From positions 1 to 8,920 of the forward strand of contig JAIYAA010000205.1 in NCBI GenBank assembly GCA_027489295.1: 8,920 nt of DNA, written 5' to 3'. Origin of the DNA: Sphingomonadales bacterium (GTDB lineage: Bacteria; Pseudomonadota; Alphaproteobacteria; Sphingomonadales; Sphingomonadaceae). The position numbers and the translations under genes were made by a program. Below are positions 1-5,458 of this stretch, one piece after another. Every line of letters begins with the position of its first letter. The first letter of the stretch is position 1. The notes beneath the pieces are model-generated. The model was not told the origin of the DNA. It worked only from the letters and a program-made list of their open reading frames with translations, and made no database searches.

Positions 1-1
1 G

Positions 2-748
2 ATCGACGCCTGGTTGGTCACCCCGCCCGGCGTGAAGCCCGGCACCCGCGTGCCGACGATCCTGGAGATCCATGGCGGCCCGCACACCGCCTATGGCCCC
101 GGCTTCTCGAGCGATTACCAGCTCTACGCCGCGCACGGCTATGCGGTGCTCTACGCCAATCCGCGCGGCAGCACTTCCTATGGCGAGGAATTCGCCGACC
201 TGATCGACAAGAAATATCCCGGCGACGATTACGGCGACCTGATGGCCGCGGTGGATGCCGCGATCGCGAGCGGTGTCGCCGATCCGGACAATCTGTTCGT
301 CACCGGCGGATCGGGCGGCGGCGTGCTCACCGCCTGGATCGTCGGCAAGAACGATCGCTTCAAGGCCGCCGCCACGCAGAAGCCGGTGATCAACTGGATC
401 AGCGAGGCGCTGACCATGGACAACACCGGTTTCACCTCGCGCTACTGGTTCGCCAAGCAGCCCTGGGAGGATCCGATGAGCTACTGGAACCGCTCGCCGC
501 TGAGCCTGGTCGGCAACGTCAAGACGCCGACGCTCGTCGTCGTCGGCAGCGAGGATTACCGCACGCCGGTGAGCGAATCGGAGCAATATTACGCCGCGCT
601 GCAGATCCGCGGCGTGCCGACCGCGCTGGTGAAGGTGCCCGGCGCCAGCCATGGCGGCTTTACCGCACGGCCCAGCCAGTCCGCCGCCAAGGCCGCGGCG
701 ATCCTCGCCTGGTTCGATCGCTACCGCACCAAGCCCGCCGGCCAGTAA
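2..748 (+). CDS. S9 family (prolyl oligopeptidase-type) serine peptidase, C-terminal catalytic part; 5' end outside window
   Basis: This is the alpha/beta-hydrolase catalytic domain of a prolyl oligopeptidase / acylaminoacyl peptidase family enzyme, which cleaves short peptides through a Ser-Asp-His triad. The frame is open from base 2 and reads IDAWLVTPPG before the first possible start (TTG at 14). I therefore treat the gene as truncated by the window edge, not as starting at 14. Counting from that TTG, the visible landmarks are EIHGGPH at 18-24, YANPRGS (oxyanion region) at 47-53, GGSGGG with the nucleophile Ser100, VGSEDYRTP with Asp181, and PGASHGG with His213. All triad residues are present and the frame is intact to TAA. 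Family members usually run to about 600-700 residues, with a beta-propeller before this domain, so most of the gene lies upstream. Whether the whole protein is exported cannot be seen. A GC-rich hairpin follows the stop. Family assignment is firm; the exact substrate is unknown. Confidence 0.92.
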   Translation: MDAWLVTPPGVKPGTRVPTILEIHGGPHTAYGPGFSSDYQLYAAHGYAVLYANPRGSTSYGEEFADLIDKKYPGDDYGDLMAAVDAAIASGVADPDNLFVTGGSGGGVLTAWIVGKNDRFKAAATQKPVINWISEALTMDNTGFTSRYWFAKQPWEDPMSYWNRSPLSLVGNVKTPTLVVVGSEDYRTPVSESEQYYAALQIRGVPTALVKVPGASHGGFTARPSQSAAKAAAILAWFDRYRTKPAGQ

Positions 749-756
749 ATAGCTGA

Positions 757-780
757 GGGGCCCGGTTGCGTTCGGGCCCC
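757..780 (+). terminator. GC-rich hairpin after the S9 peptidase, probable terminator without a T-tract
   Basis: An 8-bp perfect stem (GGGGCCCG at 757-764 paired with CGGGCCCC at 773-780) encloses the 8-nt loop GTTGCGTT, starting 8 bases after the peptidase stop and ending 21 bases before the xseB ATG. No T-run follows, so this is not a textbook intrinsic terminator. Strong GC hairpins without U-tracts are common after genes in GC-rich alphaproteobacteria. It separates the peptidase from the xseB cluster. Confidence 0.55.
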
Positions 781-801
781 ACCCTGCCGCATAGCGGCAC
801 C

Positions 802-1047
802 ATGACCGACCAAGCGGATATCACGGCGCTCTCCTTCGAAGAGGCGCTGAAGGAACTGGAGAAGATCGTGAGCCGGCTGGAGAGCGGTGAAGCGGCCCTG
901 CAGGAAGCGATCGACCTCTACGAACGCGGCGACCAGCTGCGCCGGCAATGCGCCGCCCGCCTGGATGCGGCGCAGGCCCGGATCGAGGCGATCCGCACCG
1001 ATGCCGACGGCCGCGCCGCCGGCACCACCCCCTTCGCGGCCGGTTGA
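802..1047 (+). CDS. xseB: exodeoxyribonuclease VII small subunit
   Basis: XseB is the small subunit of exonuclease VII. Several copies bind the large subunit XseA to make the enzyme that degrades single-stranded DNA to short oligonucleotides in repair. The 81-residue product matches the usual length of about 80 residues. It carries the characteristic SFEEALKELEKIVSRLESGE helix at about 10-29, then the LQEAIDLYERGDQLRRQC helix at 33-50, together forming the XseB coiled-coil hairpin. I chose the ATG at 802, giving MTDQADITAL. A frame extension to TTG at 766 would run through the upstream hairpin and adds non-homologous residues. No clear Shine-Dalgarno precedes the ATG. The stop is 3 bases before the ispA GTG, so the two are almost certainly cotranscribed and probably translationally coupled. 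xseA is not in this window. Confidence 0.93.
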   Translation: MTDQADITALSFEEALKELEKIVSRLESGEAALQEAIDLYERGDQLRRQCAARLDAAQARIEAIRTDADGRAAGTTPFAAG

Positions 1048-1050
1048 GGC

Positions 1051-1959
1051 GTGGCGAGCGTGACGCATGCTTCGCTCGCCCTCGAATCGGCACTGCGCCA
1101 GGTCGCGGCCGAGATCGATGACCAGTTCGACCGGCTGCTCGAGGTGCCGGACGATCCCCGTGCCGACCTGTACCGCGCGATGCGCCACGCCGCGATCGGC
1201 GGCGGCAAGCGGCTGCGGCCGCTGCTGGTGTTCGCCACCGCGCAGCTGTTCGCGGTCGACAAGACCTGCGCCGCGCGCGTCGCCACCGCGCTCGAATGCA
1301 TCCATGTCTATTCGCTGATCCATGACGATCTGCCGGCGATGGACGATGACGACATGCGCCGCGGCAAGCCGACCGTGCACAAGGCGTTCGACGAAGCGAC
1401 GGCGATCCTGGCGGGCGACTGCCTGCACGCGCTCGCCTTCGAGATCCTGGGGCATGAAGGCACGCACCCGGACCCCTATGTCCGCGTCGAGCTGATCGCC
1501 GAGCTGGCCCGCGCCTCCGGCCCGTCGGGCATGGCGGGCGGCCAGATGATGGACCTGGAGGCGGAGAAGGCCAGCTTCGATCTCGCCACCGTCACCCGGC
1601 TCCAGGCGATGAAGACCGGCGCGCTGATCTCTTGTGCGGTCGAATGCGCCGCGATCCTTGGCCGCGTGTCGCCCGAGGGCCGCACCGGCCTGCGCGGCTA
1701 TGCCCGCGACATCGGCCTGGCGTTCCAGATCGTCGACGACATCCTCGATGCCGAAGGCGACGAGGCGGTGGTCGGCAAGAAGCTGGGCAAGGACGGCGCG
1801 GCGGGCAAGGAAACCTTCCTGTCGCTGCTCGGCATCGATCGCGCGCGCGAACAGGCGCGGATGCTGGTCGACCAGGCGATCGCCCATCTCCACGCCTATG
1901 GCCCCGAGGCCGATCTGTTGCGCGACGTGGCGCGCTTCACGCTCGAACGCGATCGCTGA
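1051..1959 (+). CDS. ispA: polyprenyl synthetase, farnesyl diphosphate synthase type
   Basis: This cytosolic short-chain prenyltransferase condenses IPP with DMAPP and GPP to form farnesyl diphosphate, the precursor of quinone side chains, undecaprenyl phosphate and carotenoids. From GTG at 1051 the product is 302 residues, close to the roughly 300 of bacterial IspA. Visible motifs are GGGKRLRP (50-57, IPP binding), the first Asp-rich motif HDDLPAMDDDD (91-101) with the two-residue insertion typical of bacterial type II FPP synthases, GQMMDLE (164-170), KTG (188-190), FQIVDDILD (225-233, second Asp-rich motif) and the KKLGKD loop near 243-248. All Mg-binding aspartates are present. GTG at 1060 is a possible alternative start. 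Only 3 bases separate the gene from xseB, and coaD follows 23 bases after the stop. In many proteobacteria dxs follows ispA; here it does not. Product chain length (C15 versus C20) cannot be settled from sequence reading alone. Confidence 0.93.
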   Translation: MASVTHASLALESALRQVAAEIDDQFDRLLEVPDDPRADLYRAMRHAAIGGGKRLRPLLVFATAQLFAVDKTCAARVATALECIHVYSLIHDDLPAMDDDDMRRGKPTVHKAFDEATAILAGDCLHALAFEILGHEGTHPDPYVRVELIAELARASGPSGMAGGQMMDLEAEKASFDLATVTRLQAMKTGALISCAVECAAILGRVSPEGRTGLRGYARDIGLAFQIVDDILDAEGDEAVVGKKLGKDGAAGKETFLSLLGIDRAREQARMLVDQAIAHLHAYGPEADLLRDVARFTLERDR

Positions 1960-1967
1960 GCGGGCGC

Positions 1968-1977
1968 GGGGGGAGAG
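1968..1977 (+). promoter_or_regulatory. strong purine-rich ribosome binding site of coaD
   Basis: The stretch GGGGGGAGAG ends 5 bases before the ATG at 1983, and its GGAG core (1972-1975) is 7 bases away. It is the strongest Shine-Dalgarno in the window and fixes the coaD start, although the frame stays open far upstream inside ispA. Confidence 0.75.
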
Positions 1978-1982
1978 ACCAT

Positions 1983-2492
1983 ATGCACAGCCGTATCGGG
2001 GTCTATCCCGGCACCTTCGACCCGATCACCCGCGGGCACATGGACATCATCCGGCGCGGCGCGAAGCTGGTCGACCGTCTGGTGATCGGCGTCACCACCA
2101 ATCCGTCCAAGTCGCCGATGTTCACGGTCGAGGAGCGGATGGCGATGGTCCGCCGCGAGGTGGAGGGCATCGCCGGCGCGATCGACGTGGTCAGCTTCGA
2201 TTCGCTGCTGATGGACTTTGCCGAGCGCGAGCGGGCGAGCGTGATCATCCGCGGCCTGCGCGCCGTGGCCGATTTCGAATATGAGTATCAGATGGCTGGC
2301 ATGAACCAGCAGATCAACGATCGGATCGAGACCGTCTTCCTGATGGCCGACGTCTCGCTCCAGCCGATCGCCAGCCGGCTGGTCAAGGAAATCGCGCTCT
2401 ATGGCGGGCCGATCCACCGCTTCGTCCCCGAGCGGGTGGAGGCCGATGTCGCCGCCCGCGTCGAGCTGATGGGGCGCAAGGGCAGCAACTGA
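1983..2492 (+). CDS. coaD: phosphopantetheine adenylyltransferase
   Basis: CoaD (PPAT) transfers AMP from ATP to 4'-phosphopantetheine, the penultimate step of coenzyme A synthesis. The 169-residue product has the expected family length and is a single nucleotidyltransferase Rossmann domain. It begins MHSRIGVYPGTFDP, with the GTFDPxTxGH signature at 10-19 including His19. TTNPSKSPMFTVEERMAM follows at 38-55, IIRGLRAVADFEYEYQMAGMN at 88-108 is the pantetheine/ATP-binding region, and PIASRLVKEIA at 128-138 corresponds to the ISSxxVKE nucleotide-binding motif. The start is the ATG at 1983, supported by the strong purine-rich ribosome binding site. The longer open frame upstream is out of frame with ispA and not homologous. 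The position 23 bases after ispA suggests the same transcript as xseB-ispA. A GC-rich hairpin at 2509-2528 may end that transcript. Confidence 0.95.
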   Translation: MHSRIGVYPGTFDPITRGHMDIIRRGAKLVDRLVIGVTTNPSKSPMFTVEERMAMVRREVEGIAGAIDVVSFDSLLMDFAERERASVIIRGLRAVADFEYEYQMAGMNQQINDRIETVFLMADVSLQPIASRLVKEIALYGGPIHRFVPERVEADVAARVELMGRKGSN

Positions 2493-2508
2493 CCCCAGGG
2501 TCCCGCCA

Positions 2509-2528
2509 CCGGGCTTTGCGGCGCCCGG
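2509..2528 (+). terminator. GC-rich hairpin between coaD and the cyclophilin gene
   Basis: A 6-bp stem, CCGGGC (2509-2514) with GCCCGG (2523-2528), encloses the loop TTTGCGGC. It begins 17 bases after the coaD stop and has no T-tract. It could be a weak terminator for the xseB-ispA-coaD message. Its loop also contains the TTGCGGC I propose as the -35 of the next gene, so both uses cannot be assumed. Confidence 0.35.
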
Positions 2529-2543
2529 CGATTGGTCTAGAGC
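2516..2543 (+). promoter_or_regulatory. possible housekeeping-type promoter for the cyclophilin gene
   Basis: TTGCGGC (2516-2522), a 13-base spacer and TCTAGAGC (2536-2543) resemble the Caulobacter housekeeping promoter pattern TTGACGS-N10-14-GCTANAWC, with 5 of 7 matches in the -35 and 6 of 8 in the -10. Transcription would begin near 2550, leaving a leader of about 26 bases with the GGGAAG ribosome site. This is a pattern match by eye, not evidence of activity. Confidence 0.35.
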
Positions 2544-2575
2544 CGCGCATTCACCAGAAGCGAGTGGGAAGTTCG

Positions 2576-3373
2576 ATGCGTTTGCTAGCCACGATGGCCG
2601 CCATGGCCGCCACGCTGTTTGCCATGCCGGCGTTGGCGCAGGGCGGGGGCGGCAAGCCGAAGCCCGTCATCGAGCCGTTCAAGGGCGTCAACTCCGACGT
2701 CAACACCCGCCCCGCCGTGCTGGTTCCCGCGGACCCCGAGAACACCTGGGTGCTGGACCTTTCCACCGGCGGCCGCGTGCTGATCCGGCTGCGCCCCGAC
2801 GTCGCGCCCAAGATGGTCGAGCGGATCAAGACGCTCACCCGCAAGCATTTCTATGACGGGCTGACCTTCCACCGCGTGGTCGACGATCCCTACAACATCG
2901 CCCAGGGCGGCGATCCCAAGGGCGACGGCACCGGCGATTCGGACCTGCCCAACGTGCCCGCCGAGTTCAGCTCGCTGCCGCACGTCCGCGGCACCGTCTC
3001 CGCCGCCCGCCGCGGCGCGCCGGACAGTGCCACGGCCGAGCAGAAGACCGAGGCGGAGAACAGCGCGAACAGCCAGTTCTTCATCATGATGCAGCCCAAG
3101 CTGGCGTTCGACCACGACTATACCGTGTTCGGCCGCGTCACCTCGGGCATGGAATGGGTCGACAAGATCGAGCGCGGCGAGCCGCCGCAGAACCCCACCA
3201 GGATCATCCACGCCTTTATCCAGTCGGACAATCCCCCGGCCTATCAGCCAATGGCGGCGCCTGCCCCGGCTGCTGCCGGCCCGATGCTGATCCCGGTCGG
3301 CCCGGCCGCGCCTGCCAAGGCTAGCCCGGCGCCCAAGCCGGCAGCGAAGAAGCCGGCACCCAAGAAGAAGTAA
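2576..3373 (+). CDS. exported cyclophilin-type peptidyl-prolyl cis-trans isomerase with Ala/Pro/Lys-rich tail
   Basis: This is predicted to be a periplasmic foldase that speeds cis-trans isomerisation of Xaa-Pro bonds. From ATG at 2576 (GGGAA at 2566-2570, 5 bases upstream) the product is 265 residues. Residues 1-21 are a signal peptide (MRLL, hydrophobic core, AMPALA before Gln22). The cyclophilin domain covers about 57-215, with TFHRVV containing the catalytic Arg100, [12 protein letters not shown] at 109-120, [10 protein letters not shown] at 138-147, NSQFFIM at 165-171 and VFGRV at 184-188. The position of human CypA Trp121 lacks Trp here (segment [11 protein letters not shown]), a change often seen in bacterial enzymes and linked to weak cyclosporin binding. 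Residues about 226-265 are a low-complexity Ala/Pro tail ending in repeated Lys. A longer frame to TTG at 2516 was rejected because it hides the signal peptide. queA follows after 13 bases, so the two are probably cotranscribed. Confidence 0.92.
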   Translation: MRLLATMAAMAATLFAMPALAQGGGGKPKPVIEPFKGVNSDVNTRPAVLVPADPENTWVLDLSTGGRVLIRLRPDVAPKMVERIKTLTRKHFYDGLTFHRVVDDPYNIAQGGDPKGDGTGDSDLPNVPAEFSSLPHVRGTVSAARRGAPDSATAEQKTEAENSANSQFFIMMQPKLAFDHDYTVFGRVTSGMEWVDKIERGEPPQNPTRIIHAFIQSDNPPAYQPMAAPAPAAAGPMLIPVGPAAPAKASPAPKPAAKKPAPKKK

Positions 3374-3386
3374 TCGCGCAAATCCC

Positions 3387-4418
3387 GTGAACGTCGACCT
3401 TTTCGATTTCGAACTGCCGAACGAGCGGATCGCGCTGCGCCCCGCAAGCCCGCGCGATTCCGCCCGCCTGCTGGTGCTGGACGGCGCAGAGACGCGCGAC
3501 GCGATCGTCCGCGACCTCGCCGCCCAGCTCCGCCCCGGCGATTGCCTGGTATTCAACGATACCCGCGTAATCCCCGCCCAGCTGGAGGGGACGCGCGGCG
3601 AGGCACGGATCGGCGCGACGCTGCACAAGCGCGAGGGGCCGCGCCGCTGGCGCGCCTTCATCCGCAACGCCAAGCGCCTGCGCGAGGGCGACGCGATCGA
3701 TTTCGGCCCGGATGCGATCGCCATCGCCTCCGACCGCGGCGAGGACGGCAGCTTCGCGCTCGACTTCCAGGGCGACGAGCCGGTCGAGCTGCTGCTCGAG
3801 CGTTGCGGCCGCATGCCGCTGCCGCCGTACATCGCCTCCAAGCGCCCGACCGACGAACGCGACGCCGACGATTACCAGACGATGTTCGCGGCCGAGCCGG
3901 GTGCGGTCGCCGCCCCCACCGCCGCGCTGCACTTCACGCCCGCGCTGATGGCCTCGCTGGAGGCCGCCGGGATCGGCCACACCACGCTGACCCTGCATGT
4001 CGGGGCGGGCACCTTCCTGCCGGTGAAGGCGGAGGACACCGCCGACCACAAGATGCACGCCGAATGGGGCCGCATCACCCCGGAGGTGGCGGACCGCCTC
4101 AACGCGGTACGCGCGGCGGGCAACCGCATCATCGCGGTGGGCACCACCAGCCTGCGCCTGCTCGAAAGCGCGGCGGACGAGGACCGCGTGATCCAGCCGT
4201 TCGACGGCGACACCGCGATCTTCATCACCCCCGGCTATCGCTTCAAGGGCGTCGACGGGCTGGTCACCAACTTCCATTTGCCGCGCTCGACCCTGTTCAT
4301 GCTGGTCTCGGCGCTCATGGGGCTGGACCGGATGCAGGCCGCCTATGCCCATGCGATCGAGACGGGCTACCGCTTCTACAGCTATGGCGACTCCAGCCTG
4401 TTGCTGCCGGTCCGCTAG
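3387..4418 (+). CDS. queA: S-adenosylmethionine:tRNA ribosyltransferase-isomerase
   Basis: QueA moves the ribosyl part of SAM onto preQ1 at the wobble base of GUN-anticodon tRNAs, making epoxyqueuosine, the next-to-last step of queuosine formation. The 343-residue product has family length. Landmarks in order are [18 protein letters not shown] at 3-20, [12 protein letters not shown] at 55-66, [12 protein letters not shown] at 138-149, [22 protein letters not shown] at 163-184, [11 protein letters not shown] at 204-214, HKMHAEW at 221-227, [10 protein letters not shown] at 251-260 and [19 protein letters not shown] at 294-312. The frame is intact. The start is GTG at 3387, 13 bases after the cyclophilin stop, and no ATG gives the conserved N-terminus. 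tgt, which makes the QueA substrate and often follows queA in alphaproteobacteria, is absent here. Instead a membrane-protein frame continues right after the TAG stop in the same frame. Confidence 0.96.
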   Translation: MNVDLFDFELPNERIALRPASPRDSARLLVLDGAETRDAIVRDLAAQLRPGDCLVFNDTRVIPAQLEGTRGEARIGATLHKREGPRRWRAFIRNAKRLREGDAIDFGPDAIAIASDRGEDGSFALDFQGDEPVELLLERCGRMPLPPYIASKRPTDERDADDYQTMFAAEPGAVAAPTAALHFTPALMASLEAAGIGHTTLTLHVGAGTFLPVKAEDTADHKMHAEWGRITPEVADRLNAVRAAGNRIIAVGTTSLRLLESAADEDRVIQPFDGDTAIFITPGYRFKGVDGLVTNFHLPRSTLFMLVSALMGLDRMQAAYAHAIETGYRFYSYGDSSLLLPVR

Positions 4419-4424
4419 GCCGCG

Positions 4425-4820
4425 CTGACCCTGGCCTGGTTTCGCATCCGGTGGGGCTATGCGCTGGCAGCGCTGGCGCTGTTCCTCGTCGAGGCGGCGA
4501 TCGCGATCTGGCTGCACGACCCGATCGTTCGCCCCTATGCGGGGGACAGCTTGGCGGTAGTGCTGGTCTATGCCGCGCTACGGGCAGCCGCACCGCTCGG
4601 CGTCCGTCCCGCCGCCCTGCTCGCCACGCTGGTCGCCTTCGCGATCGAGATCTCGCAATATTTCCACCTGGTCTATCTGCTCGGCCTGGGCGGCTCGGGG
4701 ATCGCACGGGCGGTGCTCGGCACCGGCTTCGACCCCAAGGATTTCGGGGCCTATCTGATCGGCACCGCCGCCATCCTGATCGTCGAGGCGGTCCGCCGGC
4801 AACGCAGCGGCCGCCCCTAG
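4425..4820 (+). CDS. DUF2809-type small membrane protein, start codon unclear (possible CTG)
   Basis: The function is unknown. The frame from 4419 to TAG at 4820 encodes about 130 residues with four hydrophobic segments: YALAALALFLVEAAIAIWL, SLAVVLVYAALRAA, AALLATLVAFAIEISQY and FGAYLIGTAAILIVEAV. Between the last two lie EISQYF and GTGFDPKDFGAYLIG, which I recognise as the DUF2809 pattern. The N-terminal part (FRIRWGY, first membrane segment, WLHDPIVRPYAGDSL) looks like genuine family sequence. Yet no ATG, GTG or TTG occurs before TTG at 4551, which would remove the whole first membrane segment and leave 89 residues. The only upstream candidates are CTG at 4425 (131 residues, AGG at 4417-4419 five bases before it) and CTG at 4431. 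The frame is the same as queA, separated only by its TAG. I chose 4425 tentatively. Alternatives are TTG 4551, readthrough from queA, a decayed start or a sequencing error. The coding region is likely real; its boundary is uncertain. Confidence 0.65.
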   Translation: MTLAWFRIRWGYALAALALFLVEAAIAIWLHDPIVRPYAGDSLAVVLVYAALRAAAPLGVRPAALLATLVAFAIEISQYFHLVYLLGLGGSGIARAVLGTGFDPKDFGAYLIGTAAILIVEAVRRQRSGRP

Positions 4821-4854
4821 GCGCGCCCCCCGGAATGGGGCTATCGCTGGCAAG

Positions 4855-4874
4855 GCGAACCCCGTCCCGTTCGC
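4855..4874 (+). other. small hairpin in the gap before the EF-hand gene
   Basis: GCGAAC (4855-4860) pairs with GTTCGC (4869-4874) around the 8-nt loop CCCGTCCC, between the DUF2809 stop and the EF-hand start. There is no T-tract. It could be part of a terminator or of the 5' leader. A hairpin of this size can arise by chance in such GC-rich DNA. Confidence 0.2.
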
Positions 4875-4890
4875 TGCCCGTGTGATCGAT

Positions 4891-4895
4891 GAGGG
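4891..4895 (+). promoter_or_regulatory. ribosome binding site deciding the EF-hand gene start
   Basis: GAGGG lies 4-5 bases before ATG at 4900. The competing GTG at 4882 has no purine-rich stretch in range and would put the acidic residues IDEG before the signal-peptide core. This supports 4900 as the start. Confidence 0.55.
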
Positions 4896-4899
4896 TTTG

Positions 4900-5400
4900 A
4901 TGCGCCTGTTCCTGTTGCTCGCCGCCTGCACTGCCGCCCTGCCCGCCTTCGCCCAGGAACGCCCCGCCCCCGGCCAGATCACCGTCGTCGCGCCCGGCGC
5001 GCAGCCGCAGGCAACGGTGATCGCCGAGCCCGTCGCGCTGCTGATCGCGGGCTTCGATACAGACGGCGACGCCCGCGTCACCCGTGCCGAGTTCGACGCG
5101 GGGCTCAAGCGCAGCTTCGACAGCGCCGATACCGGCCACAGCGGTGCGCTCGGCTATATCGCCTATTCGGACTGGTCGCTGCGCTGGATGGGCGATCGCA
5201 ACACCCTGCCCAGCCCGTTCGAGATGGACCGCGACGGCGACAACAAGGTGAGCTGGGCCGAATTCCAGGATCGATTCGCGCTGATCTGGGCGCGGTTCGA
5301 CAAGAACAAGGACGGCGTTATCGAGCGCAGCGAACTGGTCGCGATCCGCCCGCCGGCGTTCAACCCGATGGACGGCAAGGGCAAGCGCGGACGCCGCTGA
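4900..5400 (+). CDS. exported EF-hand calcium-binding protein
   Basis: This is predicted to be an exported protein that binds Ca2+ through EF-hands; its cellular role is unknown. From ATG at 4900 the product is 166 residues. Residues 1-18 are a signal peptide (MRLFLLLAACTAALPAFA, cleavage before Gln19). LAAC at 7-10 resembles a lipobox but sits too close to the N-terminus for a normal lipoprotein signal. Four EF-hand-like loops follow in two pairs. Loop 1, D53-T-D-G-D to E64, is canonical. Loop 2, D77 to A88, lacks the position-12 acid and is probably non-binding. Loop 3, D110-R-D-G-D to E121, and loop 4, D134-K-N-K-D-G to E145, are canonical. The tail is short and basic (KGKRGRR). The preceding gap of 79 bases suggests its own promoter, though I see no clear -35 element. 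The next gene starts 58 bases later on the same strand. Confidence 0.85.
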   Translation: MRLFLLLAACTAALPAFAQERPAPGQITVVAPGAQPQATVIAEPVALLIAGFDTDGDARVTRAEFDAGLKRSFDSADTGHSGALGYIAYSDWSLRWMGDRNTLPSPFEMDRDGDNKVSWAEFQDRFALIWARFDKNKDGVIERSELVAIRPPAFNPMDGKGKRGRR

Positions 5401-5458
5401 CTGCGTTCGCCGCAATGGGCTAGCATCACATGGCAGACGCCCGCTAGGATCGCCCCAC

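Noticed and set aside
721..1893. Long minus-strand reading frame (390 codons) opposite xseB and ispA
   Set aside because: It is rich in Arg, Ala, Gly and His with no recognisable domain, and lies opposite two firmly identified genes. It is an expected by-product of G/C third-position bias.
2585..3841. Long minus-strand reading frame (418 codons) opposite the cyclophilin gene and queA
   Set aside because: It spans two real genes and the gap between them, has low-complexity Arg/Gly/Ser composition and no motif.
3321..4517. Minus-strand frame opposite queA
   Set aside because: Composition (Arg, Gln, Ala, Gly, His) is typical of the antisense of GC-rich coding DNA. queA on the other strand has every family motif.
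4828..4847. CCCC-GGAAT-GGGG mini-hairpin and GCTATCGC resembling a -10 box before the EF-hand gene
   Set aside because: The stem is only 4 bp, the -10 match is partial, and there is no -35 match 10-14 bases upstream. It is not strong enough to annotate.
3542..4885. Plus-strand frame of 447 codons overlapping queA and the DUF2809 region in another frame
   Set aside because: It is Arg/Gly/Ala/Pro-rich with no domain, and it competes with the well-supported frame.
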